From: UBA11574 sp963752565
GTDB lineage: Bacteria > Desulfobacterota > Desulfobacteria > Desulfobacterales > UBA11574
Direction: 5' to 3'
Assembly: GCA_963752565.1 (NCBI GenBank)
Contig: CAVVZC010000028.1
Coordinates: 62,001-126,000 of the forward strand
Length of the DNA: 64,000 nucleotides
Below the pieces are notes generated by a model. That model worked only from the letters and a program-made list of their open reading frames with translations. It ran no database searches and was not told where the DNA came from. Below, piece by piece: positions 45,151-58,692 of this stretch (the first letter of the stretch is position 1; each line of letters opens with the position of its first letter). The translations under genes were made by a program, and so were the position numbers.

Positions 45151-45564
45151 ATGGCTGAAAATATTAGATTAGAAGTTGTTACCCCTGAAACGTATGTCGT
45201 TGACGAGGAAGTCCAGATTGTGGTGGCGCCCGGCAGTCTCGGCGAATTTGGTGTGCTTATCGGCCATACGCCTTTCTTGACAACCTTGAAAACAGGAGAG
45301 ATGCACTTTACAGATGCCAGCGGGACTCAAAGATACGTTTTTATCAGTGGTGGGTTTGCAGAGGCACTGCCTGACAAAGTGACTGTATTGGCGGAATCTG
45401 CTGAAAGGCGAAAGGATATCGACGTTGACCGTGCCAAAGCCGCTATGGAGCGCGCCCAGGAACGTTTGGCCCAGAGCCAGGCTGAAGATATTGATTTTAA
45501 TAGGGCCAAAGCGGCTCTGGAAAGAGCCCTGTACCGTATAAGGCTCGTCGAAATCTCTAGATAA
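45151..45564 (+). CDS. atpC: ATP synthase F1 subunit epsilon
   Basis: 137 residues. The N-terminal beta sandwich (RLEVVTPETYVVDEEVQIVV, APGSLGEFGVLIGHTPFL) and the C-terminal helical hairpin (DVDRAKAAMERAQERLAQSQ) are typical. It is a rotor subunit and regulator of ATP hydrolysis. It ends the operon and is followed by a terminator. Confidence 0.96.
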   Translation: MAENIRLEVVTPETYVVDEEVQIVVAPGSLGEFGVLIGHTPFLTTLKTGEMHFTDASGTQRYVFISGGFAEALPDKVTVLAESAERRKDIDVDRAKAAMERAQERLAQSQAEDIDFNRAKAALERALYRIRLVEISR

Positions 45565-45641
45565 GCTTTTTATAGTATCGGGTATTGATTTTATAATATG
45601 ACGTGATCCCCAAAAAGGGGGAGGCGAATTTCATTTTATTT

Positions 45642-45680
45642 AAAGGGCAGACCCATTATAAGGTTTGCCCTTTTTTTATT
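45642..45680 (+). terminator. Intrinsic terminator of the atp operon
   Basis: AAAGGGCAGACC (45642-45653) pairs with GGTTTGCCCTTT (45662-45673) with one G-U pair, followed by a T-run. Confidence 0.88.
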
Positions 45681-45727
45681 TATTGATATTATGAAAATCG
45701 ACGTGAAACAATTAAAAAGGGGATGAT

Positions 45728-46495
45728 ATGATGGCAAATGCCAAAGGAGAAGTGGCCGTCATTATATTGGCTGCAGGTTTGGGGACCCGGATGAAATCGA
45801 GTAAAGCAAAAGTTCTGCACGAAATTCTCGGCAAACCCATGGTCATGTATGTGGTTGACACCGCCAAAAAAATAGCCGGAGACAATGTCATTCTTGTTAT
45901 CGGTAATCAAGCGGAGAAAGTTCGTAAAGTTGTATCAGAACAGACAAACGTTCTTTTTGCCTTACAAGAAGAACAACTCGGAACAGGTCACGCTGTTTTG
46001 TGTGCAATTCCTCAAGTCCAAAGTCATGTTCGAGAAGTGGTTATTTTGTGCGGTGACGTGCCACTGCTTACTGAAAAGACGCTTAAAGGGCTTTTTGAAG
46101 ATCATGTGAAAGCCGGGCGGGATATATCACTGTTGGCCGTAGAAATTGAGAATCCCAAAGGATATGGAAGAATTTTAATTAATGAAAACAAAAAGTTAAC
46201 AGGGATTATAGAAGAGGCGGATGCTTCGGAAGAACAGAAGAGATTGAAAATCATTAATACGGGCATCTATTGTATAAAAAAAGAAATTTTATCCGATTCA
46301 CTGAAAAAAATTACATCGGATAACGTTAAAGGTGAATTTTATCTAACGGATATTGTTGAAATCGGTTATCGAAATAAAAGCACTATGGGTGTATCGGTGG
46401 GCGATGATTGGAAGGAAACTGTGGGGGTCAATACCAAACAGGATCTGATGACAGCTGAGAACATTATGCGCGACAGGATGAGGATTATGTCTTGA
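45728..46495 (+). CDS. glmU: UDP-GlcNAc pyrophosphorylase-type nucleotidyltransferase (GlmU N-domain only)
   Basis: 255 residues. The nucleotidyltransferase signature VIILAAGLGTRMKSSKAKVL, LQEEQLGTGHAVLCAIPQV, VVILCGDVPLL and KGEFYLTDIVEIG are those of GlmU. Canonical GlmU has about 450 residues with a C-terminal left-handed beta helix that acetylates glucosamine 1-phosphate; that domain is absent and the gene ends in a clean stop. A separate acetyltransferase or a full GlmU elsewhere would be needed. Start ATG at 45728 or the following ATG. Confidence 0.88.
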   Translation: MMANAKGEVAVIILAAGLGTRMKSSKAKVLHEILGKPMVMYVVDTAKKIAGDNVILVIGNQAEKVRKVVSEQTNVLFALQEEQLGTGHAVLCAIPQVQSHVREVVILCGDVPLLTEKTLKGLFEDHVKAGRDISLLAVEIENPKGYGRILINENKKLTGIIEEADASEEQKRLKIINTGIYCIKKEILSDSLKKITSDNVKGEFYLTDIVEIGYRNKSTMGVSVGDDWKETVGVNTKQDLMTAENIMRDRMRIMS

Positions 46496-46549
46496 CTTTC
46501 ATTTGGATAAAGGATTATAGTTTATCATACTTAATTATGAGGTGTAAGA

Positions 46550-46792
46550 TTGGATAACGAATCTATTTTAAAACAATTTGAAGAAATTGAAAAGAAAGTT
46601 GAAAATCTGATCAACGTTTGCAAGTCGTTTGAAACGACGAAATTAGAACTTAGGAATAAAGTTGAGAGGTTAGAGGAAGAGCTTCGAGGTAAGGTTGAGG
46701 CGGAAAACAATTATGCACAAGAGAGAGCCTTGATTCGGTCAAAGATCGATGGTCTTTTGGGCAGGCTAGAAGATATGACAGAAGCTGATTAA
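46550..46792 (+). CDS. Small coiled-coil protein upstream of zapA
   Basis: 80 residues from a TTG start preceded by GAGGTG. Nearly the whole protein is a coiled coil (ILKQFEEIEKKVENLINVCK, ELRNKVERLEEELRGKVEAE). Position directly before zapA and the coiled-coil build suggest a ZapB-like division factor, as in many Desulfobacterota where a short coiled-coil gene precedes zapA. Function is inferred. Confidence 0.75.
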   Translation: MDNESILKQFEEIEKKVENLINVCKSFETTKLELRNKVERLEEELRGKVEAENNYAQERALIRSKIDGLLGRLEDMTEAD

Positions 46793-46834
46793 TGGCCGGA
46801 AGGGGCGGTTTGGGAAAGGTAACAAACGTATTCA

Positions 46835-47128
46835 TTGGAACAACTTGTAACAATAGAGCTTTTTGGGCAACCTTATACATTTAAGGCACAATCAGATGTG
46901 AGCAATGCAAAAGAGGTTGCTGATCATCTGGTAAAAGAAGTGACCAAGATAGAAACCCAATATTCAAGCAAATCGTCTGTTAACAAGCTTGCGACTTTGA
47001 TTCTTGCCGCGCTTAATATTGCCAATGAAAATATTAAACTAAAAAAGAGCCATTCAGATTTATTGATGGATATTTCTAAAAAATCGGCAAATCTGATACA
47101 TTCGCTTGATGCGGCAGTTAATGAGTGA
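46835..47128 (+). CDS. zapA: Cell division protein ZapA
   Basis: 97 residues. The N-terminus LVTIELFGQPYTFKAQ is the ZapA signature (ELFGQxY), followed by DVSNAKEVADHLVKEVTKIE and an alpha-helical dimerisation tail (LATLILAALNIANENIKLKK). ZapA bundles FtsZ filaments at mid-cell. The best in-frame start is TTG at 46835 with AAAGG about 15 bases upstream; another start slightly upstream cannot be excluded. 6S RNA follows, as in many proteobacteria. Confidence 0.9.
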   Translation: MEQLVTIELFGQPYTFKAQSDVSNAKEVADHLVKEVTKIETQYSSKSSVNKLATLILAALNIANENIKLKKSHSDLLMDISKKSANLIHSLDAAVNE

Positions 47129-47285
47129 AGCTTATCAACAAATGAAGGTTAGAAATTTGTAACAGGTTGTTTTATTTACGTTTCCATCATTTTTGTTTGT
47201 ATCGTCAGAGGGAAATACAGATATTTTTTCTAATTTCCCGAGACAAAATACGACCTTGAAGGTATTTGAGTTTTTAAGCACATGC

Positions 47286-47465
47286 GGCCCCTGCCGTGTT
47301 TGTGATTGGAAGATGTTCTTTGACCCAACATTTCATTTAAAGGGAGCCTTCTCTGATTTTGGTGTGCATGTTCTGCTTGCCCAGAAAAGCCTAAAGAAAT
47401 TACAGGGCGCCCACCTATTTATTATGGATCAAAGACCTCCCAACACGGCATCGTGGCAGGGGTCC
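47286..47465 (+). ncRNA. ssrS: 6S RNA
   Basis: A region of about 180 bases directly after zapA, the usual genomic place of 6S RNA. The ends pair (CCCCTGCCGTGTT with AACACGGC and GGCAGGGG) to form the closing stem. The middle contains TGGTGTGCATGTTCTGCTTG, CCCAGAAAAGCCTAAAG and ACAGGGCGCCCACCT, very like the conserved right half of E. coli 6S RNA. 6S binds sigma-70 holoenzyme and mimics an open promoter. Exact ends are estimates. Confidence 0.85.
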
Positions 47466-47884
47466 TGTTTAACTCAAATCTAAAAAAGAGCGGGTCATAA
47501 GAAATATCATCGACCTTATACAGCAGGCTATTTTTTTCCAGGTTTACTGATATACTGAAATATTACGTTCAGGAAAAATATTTAAAACCTTGCCTTTTTC
47601 CTCCAAAAAGTGTCATTCCTAATCCACCTCATAATAGGTTTTTCCAAAGACGTTGCGTATAGCAGGCAATTTCGTTTTTGATATTAAAACGATGTCTTTA
47701 CAGGCTGTTGCCGTGGCGCTAAAAGCGTATCAATTCATTTGTGATGAAATCGAAAAACGTCGTGTGCATCAAGTATTTGATGTTTAGTATTTGGTGTTTT
47801 GCGTGAAATACATACGGGTATAACAAGCCTATTAAATCACCAAACACTAAACACCAAATATAAATAATTTCGGGGAGAAGGATA
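47466..47884. other. Gap between 6S RNA and rny with a hairpin
   Basis: About 420 bases without a gene. A perfect 12-bp inverted repeat, TATTTGGTGTTT (47788-47799) and AAACACCAAATA (47849-47860), lies just before the ribosome site of rny. It may regulate or terminate; no 5-formyltetrahydrofolate cyclo-ligase gene, the common neighbour, is present. Confidence 0.45.
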
Positions 47885-49447
47885 ATGAATGAATATAATT
47901 TATTAATAGGCCTGATCGCATTTATTGTTGGTTTTGCAATTGCTTTTTGGGTCAAAGGATTAATTGTATCCCAGAAAGTTAAAGCCGCTGAAAAAGAAAC
48001 TTCGCGAATATTAAAAGATGCCAAACTAAGATCAGAAACACTGATAAAAGAAGCCAAGCTGGATGTTAAAGACAGGCTTTTCAAAATGAAAAGCGAATTC
48101 GATGCTGAAACCAAAGACACTCGATCTGAATTAAAGAACAGAGAGAGAAGGTTGATGCAAAAAGAGGAAAATATCGATCGCAAAGTGGAACAGTTCGAAC
48201 GTCGAGAACGAGAGATTTTGCGAAAAGAAAAAAAGGTCATTCAAAAAGAAGAAAAGATTGAGCGGAAAGAAAAACAGTATCAAGAACTCCTTGAGGAACA
48301 AAAGCGGCAGCTCGAAAAAATTTCGGGTTTAACAGCAGAACAGGCAAAAGAACTTCTCATCAGGGCAATGGAAAATGAAGCCCGCTATGAAGGTGCCAAA
48401 ACGATAAAAAGGATAGAGAATGAAACAAAAGAAGCGGCGGATAAAAAAGCAGCAGAGATCATGGCCACTGCCATACAAAGGTACGCCGGTGATTTTGTTG
48501 CTGAGAGAACGGTCTCTGTGGTTGAGCTCCCAAACGATGAAATGAAAGGGAGAATTATCGGCAGAGAGGGTCGAAATATCCGCGCGCTTGAGGCGGCAAC
48601 AGGGATCGATCTTATTATCGACGATACACCGGAGGCGGTTATTTTATCAGGTTTTAATCCGGTTCGGCGTGAAGTTGCCAGACTCTCTCTGATGCGGTTG
48701 ATTGCGGACGGGCGAATTCATCCGGCACGTATCGAAGATGTTGTTAAAAAAGTAGGGAAAGAAGTGGATTTGACGATTAAAGAAGCGGGTGAACAGGCAG
48801 CATTTGATTTAGGTGTTCACGGTATCAATAACGAACTTATTAAATATATTGGACGGCTAAAATTTCGTACCAGTTATGCCCAGAATGTTTTGCAGCATTC
48901 GGTTGAGGTGGGTGTTTTATCTGGGATAATGGCGTCTGAATTGGGTCTTAATTCTAAACTGGCAAGACGTATGGGTTTGCTGCATGATATTGGCAAAGCA
49001 ATTGATCACGAAGTTGAGGGGCAACATGCCATTATCGGTTCTAAGCTGGCCAAAAAATTTGGTGAAACACCGATGGTTGAGCATGCTATTGCTGCGCATC
49101 ATGAAGATATACCACCGAGCTCCGTATATGATTTGTTGATCCAGGCTGGAGATGCATTGTCTGGGGCGAGGCCGGGGGCTCGTAAAGAACTACTTGAAAA
49201 TTATATAAAAAGATTGGAAGATTTAGAGAACATAGCCAATTCATTTAAGGGCGTTGCAAACACTTATGCCATTCAAGCTGGAAGAGAGCTAAGGGTCATT
49301 GTCGAAAGCGGAATTATATCCGATGAAGAGGCAACCCTTCTCAGCAGAGATGTGGCCAAAAAAATAGAAGAGTCGTTAACATTCCCGGGTCAGATAAAGG
49401 TTACGGTTATTCGGGAGACCCGGGCTGTGGAGTATGCCAACAAATAA
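47885..49447 (+). CDS. rny: Ribonuclease Y
   Basis: 520 residues, a membrane-anchored endoribonuclease that starts mRNA decay. Order: N-terminal membrane helix (LLIGLIAFIVGFAIAFWVKG), a charged coiled coil (about 30-165), a KH domain (VVELPNDEMKGRIIGREGRN), then an HD domain with MGLLHDIGKAIDHEVEGQH and AIAAHHEDIPP, and the C-terminal region VYDLLIQAGDALSGARPGAR. GGGAGAAGG precedes the ATG. Complete. Confidence 0.96.
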   Translation: MNEYNLLIGLIAFIVGFAIAFWVKGLIVSQKVKAAEKETSRILKDAKLRSETLIKEAKLDVKDRLFKMKSEFDAETKDTRSELKNRERRLMQKEENIDRKVEQFERREREILRKEKKVIQKEEKIERKEKQYQELLEEQKRQLEKISGLTAEQAKELLIRAMENEARYEGAKTIKRIENETKEAADKKAAEIMATAIQRYAGDFVAERTVSVVELPNDEMKGRIIGREGRNIRALEAATGIDLIIDDTPEAVILSGFNPVRREVARLSLMRLIADGRIHPARIEDVVKKVGKEVDLTIKEAGEQAAFDLGVHGINNELIKYIGRLKFRTSYAQNVLQHSVEVGVLSGIMASELGLNSKLARRMGLLHDIGKAIDHEVEGQHAIIGSKLAKKFGETPMVEHAIAAHHEDIPPSSVYDLLIQAGDALSGARPGARKELLENYIKRLEDLENIANSFKGVANTYAIQAGRELRVIVESGIISDEEATLLSRDVAKKIEESLTFPGQIKVTVIRETRAVEYANK

Positions 49448-49561
49448 GAGGCCTTATGTTTAAAAATACAAATTCCAAGCCCCAAAAACCAAAACATTTA
49501 ATCCAGAAATAGGCAAGAGAAAACAGGAAAGAGGATAAGGGAAACCACGGATGAACACGAA

Positions 49562-49744
49562 TAAACACAAATATTTTGAAAAATAAGAAGGTAAGAAAGT
49601 GAAGAGCAAGAAGGTGAGAAGGTGGGAGGTTAAGAAGGTTGGCATGCTTTCGAGTCTCCGACCGTCTGATTTTCTAACCTTCTTAACTTCCTGTTTTCCG
49701 AAACCTTCTCATCTTCTAATTACATTTGCGTCCATTTGTGTTTA
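49562..49744. repeat. Large imperfect inverted repeat in the rny-tyrS gap
   Basis: Outer arms TAAACACAAAT (49562-49572) and ATTTGTGTTTA (49734-49744) are perfect; inner arms AGAAGGTGAGAAGGT (49609-49623) and ACCTTCTCATCTTCT (49703-49717) match 14 of 15, and GGTTAAGAAGGTT (49628-49640) pairs with AACCTTCTTAACT near 49677. The whole 328-base gap (49448-49775) is non-coding. This long structure resembles dispersed repeats or a MITE-like relic. Confidence 0.7.
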
Positions 49745-49775
49745 TATCTTTTCTATTTTCTAAGAGGATTACCGT

Positions 49776-51134
49776 ATGGCGAATTTACCTGAAATCCTTC
49801 AAGAAAGAGGGTTTATCGAACAGACCACCCATGAAAAGGAGCTAAAAGATTATCTCGAAGCAGGAAAAGCGAACTGTTATATTGGATTTGATCCCACTGC
49901 ATCCAGTCTTCATGTTGGAAGCCTTGTCCCGATAATGTCACTTGCACATATGCAAAGACATGGGCATCGACCCATCGCCCTTGTGGGGGGAGGGACAGGT
50001 CTTGTGGGGGATCCAAGTGGAAAGACAGAAATGCGGAAGCTGTTGACAGCGGAAATGGTGGATAAAAATACCATCGGGATCAAAAAACAGCTTTCCCGAT
50101 TTCTCGATTTTAAAGAGGATAAGGCTTTGATGGTAAACAATGCCGACTGGTTAACCAAACTGGAATATATTCCTTTTTTAAGAGATATTGGGCGACATTT
50201 TTCTGTTAATCGTATGATAAAAGCCGAAAGCTATAAAATCCGCCTTGAATCTGAAGAAGGCCTTAATTTCATTGAGTTTAATTATATGCTTTTGCAAGCA
50301 TATGATTTTCTGGAACTCTTTGATCATTATGATTGTAGATTGCAGATGGGAGGTAGCGATCAGTGGGGAAATATCGTTGCCGGAATTGAACTGGTCAGAA
50401 AAGTTCGTCAAGAAACTGTATTCGGCATTACATTTCCTTTGATAACCACGAGTAGTGGTGCGAAGATGGGGAAAACGGCAGAGGGGGCTGTTTGGCTTGA
50501 TTCGGACAAAACATCTCCTTATGATTATTATCAATATTGGATTAACACAGATGATCGAGATGTTGCCAGATTCATGGCCCTTTTTACATTCTTACCCATG
50601 GAAGAAATAAAAAAACTTGGAAAATTGAGCGGAGCAGATTTAAATAGCGCCAAGGTTGTTCTGGCATTTGAAGCGACACGGATTGCTCATGGAAAACAAG
50701 AAGCTCTCAAGGCGTATTATGCTGCGGAACGCATGTTTGGTGTTCGGGTTGTGCCTGAAGAGATCGTACCGTCAAGTTCAGTTCCCAGAAATGGTTCTCA
50801 AAGTGATAACATATCAAAGGTATCAGGTGTTACTTTAGCGGACGAGAAAGTTGAAGCGCAGGGGGAAGCGGATGCGATACCCCATTCACATATAGAAGAA
50901 AACCAACTCAAAGACGGTATTCCGGCTTTTAAGCTGTATCAGCAGGTAGGTTTGACAAGCTCGGGAAGTGCGGCGCGAAGGCTCATTGAACAAGGTGGCG
51001 CCTACGTCAATGGTCAGCGTATAGAATCCTATGATTACCTGTTAACAGAAAATGATATTGTTGATTTGGAAATACTCTTGAGAGCAGGGAAAAAACGTTA
51101 TCATAAACTTAAAATAATTAAAAATAAGTCTTGA
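49776..51134 (+). CDS. tyrS: Tyrosyl-tRNA synthetase
   Basis: 452 residues. Class I signatures: YIGFDPTASSLHVGSLVPIM (HIGH equivalent HVGS) and GAKMGKTAEGAVWLD (KMSKS equivalent KMGKT), with MLLQAYDFLELFDHYDCRLQ and MGGSDQWGNIVAGIEL at the tyrosine site. A C-terminal S4 domain (SGSAARRLIEQGGAYVNGQR) binds tRNA. Between about residues 325 and 372 there is a polar Ser/Glu-rich insertion longer than usual for the family. Complete; monocistronic. Confidence 0.95.
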   Translation: MANLPEILQERGFIEQTTHEKELKDYLEAGKANCYIGFDPTASSLHVGSLVPIMSLAHMQRHGHRPIALVGGGTGLVGDPSGKTEMRKLLTAEMVDKNTIGIKKQLSRFLDFKEDKALMVNNADWLTKLEYIPFLRDIGRHFSVNRMIKAESYKIRLESEEGLNFIEFNYMLLQAYDFLELFDHYDCRLQMGGSDQWGNIVAGIELVRKVRQETVFGITFPLITTSSGAKMGKTAEGAVWLDSDKTSPYDYYQYWINTDDRDVARFMALFTFLPMEEIKKLGKLSGADLNSAKVVLAFEATRIAHGKQEALKAYYAAERMFGVRVVPEEIVPSSSVPRNGSQSDNISKVSGVTLADEKVEAQGEADAIPHSHIEENQLKDGIPAFKLYQQVGLTSSGSAARRLIEQGGAYVNGQRIESYDYLLTENDIVDLEILLRAGKKRYHKLKIIKNKS

Positions 51135-51159
51135 CAAAATCAGTGATTAATTTTAAATA
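51131..51159 (+). promoter_or_regulatory. Possible upstream rRNA promoter
   Basis: TTGACA (51131-51136), 17-base spacer, TAAATA (51154-51159). It overlaps the very end of tyrS. Weaker than the second promoter. Confidence 0.45.
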
Positions 51160-51229
51160 AATCGATTCTTTTAACTTAAAGAAAGTTTGAAAATTTTGGC
51201 ACAAATTTAAGAAAATTATAAAAAAAACG

Positions 51230-51257
51230 TTGACAAAATATATCGTTTTCTTATAAT
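51230..51257 (+). promoter_or_regulatory. rRNA operon promoter
   Basis: TTGACA (51230-51235), 16-base spacer, TATAAT (51252-51257), both perfect hexamers, with an A/T-rich upstream region that can act as an UP element. About 160 bases before 16S; a boxA-like GGTCTTTGAAAAC follows near 51325. Confidence 0.88.
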
Positions 51258-51415
51258 GAAAGTTCCCGGCTGTTTCCTTTTAACAGTTGGGATCAAAACG
51301 CCGTTACATTTTAACGGCTCCTTGGTCTTTGAAAACTAAATAGTAACAGCTTGTGAGTTGAGGTTCGTAGTTAATTCATTGCATCTGCATCATATCAGGT
51401 GCAATTGATTCAATT

Positions 51416-52983
<1,568 letters not shown>

Positions 52984-53133
52984 TAAGGATGATAATCTTT
53001 AAGAAAGAAAAAATATACCAACTCCTGGTGTCACTATTTAGTTTTGAGAGATCAAGTGGTGCTCTCTGACATGAAAAATGAATGATAGGCTCGGTCATAT
53101 TCCGATGCTGGCGGGAGCCTTGGCACGGATAAA

Positions 53134-53211
<78 letters not shown>

Positions 53212-53244
53212 TCTCGACTGAGGTAATTCAGTACGAGTTTTTTC

Positions 53245-53320
53245 GGGGGTGTAGCTCAGCTGGGAGAGCGCCTGCCTTGCACGCAGGAGGTCATCGGTTC
53301 GAACCCGTTCACCTCCACCA
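53245..53320 (+). tRNA. tRNA-Ala (UGC)
   Basis: Acceptor GGGGGTG (53245-53251) with CACCTCC (53310-53316), one G-U pair, encoded CCA. Anticodon loop CTTGCAC, anticodon TGC. In the 16S-23S spacer; a boxA-like TGTTCTTTGACAA follows near 53383. Confidence 0.98.
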
Positions 53321-53448
53321 AAAACAATACAAGGTGTCTTGGGACATCTTGTTTTTGGTTGAGATGGAAGAATCATTCATTTCTGTTCTTTGACAATTTG
53401 GATATGAGTACACATTAATGTTCAGCATGATTGTGTTAAATATTTTGT

Positions 53449-56505
<3,057 letters not shown>

Positions 56506-56585
56506 ACAAAATAATTGACACAATCTCTTTGAACATTTTGTTGTACTCATTCTCAAATTGTTATTGCACTGAATGCAAAACGTTT

Positions 56586-56703
<118 letters not shown>

Positions 56704-56712
56704 ATTTTTTAT

Positions 56713-56749
56713 AACCCGGAATCATCATCTGATGGCTCCGGGTTTTTTT
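56713..56749 (+). terminator. rRNA operon terminator
   Basis: AACCCGGA (56713-56720) and TCCGGGTT (56737-56744) form an 8-bp stem followed by a T-run. Confidence 0.92.
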
Positions 56750-57129
56750 ATGGGTTGAATCGCTTCATGGGTAATACTTTTTTTCAAAACGTGTAATCAC
56801 GCCGGAGGCGGACAAGCCTCGTGGTTAAATGATCGTAAAGAAAGAACAGATTTCAATATAAAAACAATGGGTTCATATAGAATAAAATGCGATTTAATTT
56901 TGGAACTGTTTCGGCGTGTATCAGTTCATTCTAACAACCACTAAACCACTCAAACAGTACACGCTTTTTAAAAAAAGATTATCCATTCCATTTATGTAAG
57001 GACGTTTTAAAATAAAAACTCCCCGCCCCTCAATCTTTTTTCGGTTGGAAATTTCAGTATTAACAAAATATTGCCGATATTGTTTTAATAACAACCCATA
57101 ATATTATATTTCTATTTAAAAGGTTCAAT
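56750..57129. other. Gap between rRNA operon and kinase gene
   Basis: 380 AT-rich bases with no gene. It should contain the kinase promoter; no clear hexamers or -24/-12 element were identified. Confidence 0.3.
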
Positions 57130-58692
57130 GTGTATACCCGAAGTTTAAAGACGAATATTGCTGTTCAACTGGTGGTGCTATTCTTGCTGGCAATGATTTT
57201 AACCGAATTTGTAATGATTATTCTTATGCAGAAGGCTCTTATCAGATCAGAAATTTCAAAAGGACATGCTTTATTATCAGGGATCAATCTTAATAATACA
57301 AAGTATTCTAATTCGAAAAATGTCATCGCACCCTCTAATTTTCAGGATGATTTTGCCAAAATGATCACTGAAACAGGATTTTCTTGTCTCCTAATTATGG
57401 ATGAAAATCAAAACCGAGTTTATTCAGGTGGCAAAAGCTGTGATATACAAAACGAACTCGAAGCAATTACCCGACAGACAATTCGGTCCGGGATTAAAAC
57501 CACCCGACTTTTTGGTTCAACTTGGTGGGGGGTGTGGAAGCAAGGGCAGGATATGATTATATCAGCACCTTTGATTCGAGAAGGAAGGGTTGTCGGAGGG
57601 AGCAGCGTAGCACTATCTCTTACAGGAGTATATGAGGTCTTGAAGCGGACACAATATGTCTTATTAATATATATACTTGTAAACACGGTTGTTTTTACCT
57701 TTATTGGTTTTTATCGAATGACGAGAATTTCTGTAAGACCTTTACAGAGACTGGTTAAAAGAGCCGAAGAATATCAAGATGATAATGAAATTTTTTTTCT
57801 GTCCGAGAGTGAGGACAACGAGTTCAACAAGCTCTCCAAAGCATTGAATAGAATGCTTGGGCACATCGCTGAGGATAAAGAAAAACTCCAGACCGCCGTA
57901 GCATCTTTAGAGAAGGCAAATATTGATTTGAAACAGGCTCAAAAAGATATCATCCGGGCGGAAAAATTGGCATCTGTCGGCAGACTATCTGCAGGAATCG
58001 CTCATGAAATTGGAAATCCAATTGGTATTATAAAGGGTTATCTTGAACTGCTTAAAGGAAATGACATTTCAAATAATGACAGAGAAGAATTTCTTCAGCG
58101 CACTGAAGCCGAGTTAAAACGAATCGATACGATTATCCGTCAACTTCTTGACTTCTCCAGGCCCTCGAGCGAGGATGTGAAAACTGTTTCTGTTCACGCA
58201 ATCATCGAAGATACCATAGGTGCATCTCGGTTTCATCCTTTAATGTCCGATATAGATTTGGACTTAAGATTATTTGCGGAAAATGATGGGGTTATTGCAG
58301 ATTCGAATCAGTTAAGGCAGGTTTTTTTGAATCTGATTATCAATGCCGCAGATGCCATTTTATCGTCAAAGCATCTTTCAAAGGGAAGAATATCCATTAC
58401 AAGCGATGTCCAAAAAAACATCCGGGAGGATTCAACTGAAGGCATGAATGTTTTGAGAATAGACTATATTGATAATGGTATCGGAATTCCAAAAACAGAT
58501 CTTGGAAATATTTTCGATCCTTTTTTTACCACCAAAGCATACGGAAAAGGCACCGGTCTGGGACTTTCAGTCTGCTTTATGATTGTTGAGGGGATGGGAG
58601 GTAAGATTGAAGCCAGCAGTCAAGAAGGCCAAGGCACAAAAATAACCGTATATCTGCCGCTTCATTTTGGTGAGGATTTAGACAATGGATAA
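57130..58692 (+). CDS. Membrane sensor histidine kinase (NtrB/ZraS-like)
   Basis: 520 residues from a GTG preceded by AAAGG. A first membrane helix (IAVQLVVLFLLAMILTEFVM), a periplasmic sensor domain of about 140 residues with two cysteines (FSCLLIM, GGKSCDI), a second helix (YVLLIYILVNTVVFTFIGFY), a HAMP segment (RISVRPLQRLVKRAEEYQ), then HisKA with the phospho-acceptor His at about 292 (LSAGIAHEIGNPIGIIKGYL) and HATPase motifs (VFLNLIINAADAIL, YIDNGIGIPKTDL, GKGTGLGLSVCFMIVEGM). It overlaps the NtrC-type regulator by 8 bases. Signal unknown. Confidence 0.93.
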   Translation: MYTRSLKTNIAVQLVVLFLLAMILTEFVMIILMQKALIRSEISKGHALLSGINLNNTKYSNSKNVIAPSNFQDDFAKMITETGFSCLLIMDENQNRVYSGGKSCDIQNELEAITRQTIRSGIKTTRLFGSTWWGVWKQGQDMIISAPLIREGRVVGGSSVALSLTGVYEVLKRTQYVLLIYILVNTVVFTFIGFYRMTRISVRPLQRLVKRAEEYQDDNEIFFLSESEDNEFNKLSKALNRMLGHIAEDKEKLQTAVASLEKANIDLKQAQKDIIRAEKLASVGRLSAGIAHEIGNPIGIIKGYLELLKGNDISNNDREEFLQRTEAELKRIDTIIRQLLDFSRPSSEDVKTVSVHAIIEDTIGASRFHPLMSDIDLDLRLFAENDGVIADSNQLRQVFLNLIINAADAILSSKHLSKGRISITSDVQKNIREDSTEGMNVLRIDYIDNGIGIPKTDLGNIFDPFFTTKAYGKGTGLGLSVCFMIVEGMGGKIEASSQEGQGTKITVYLPLHFGEDLDNG

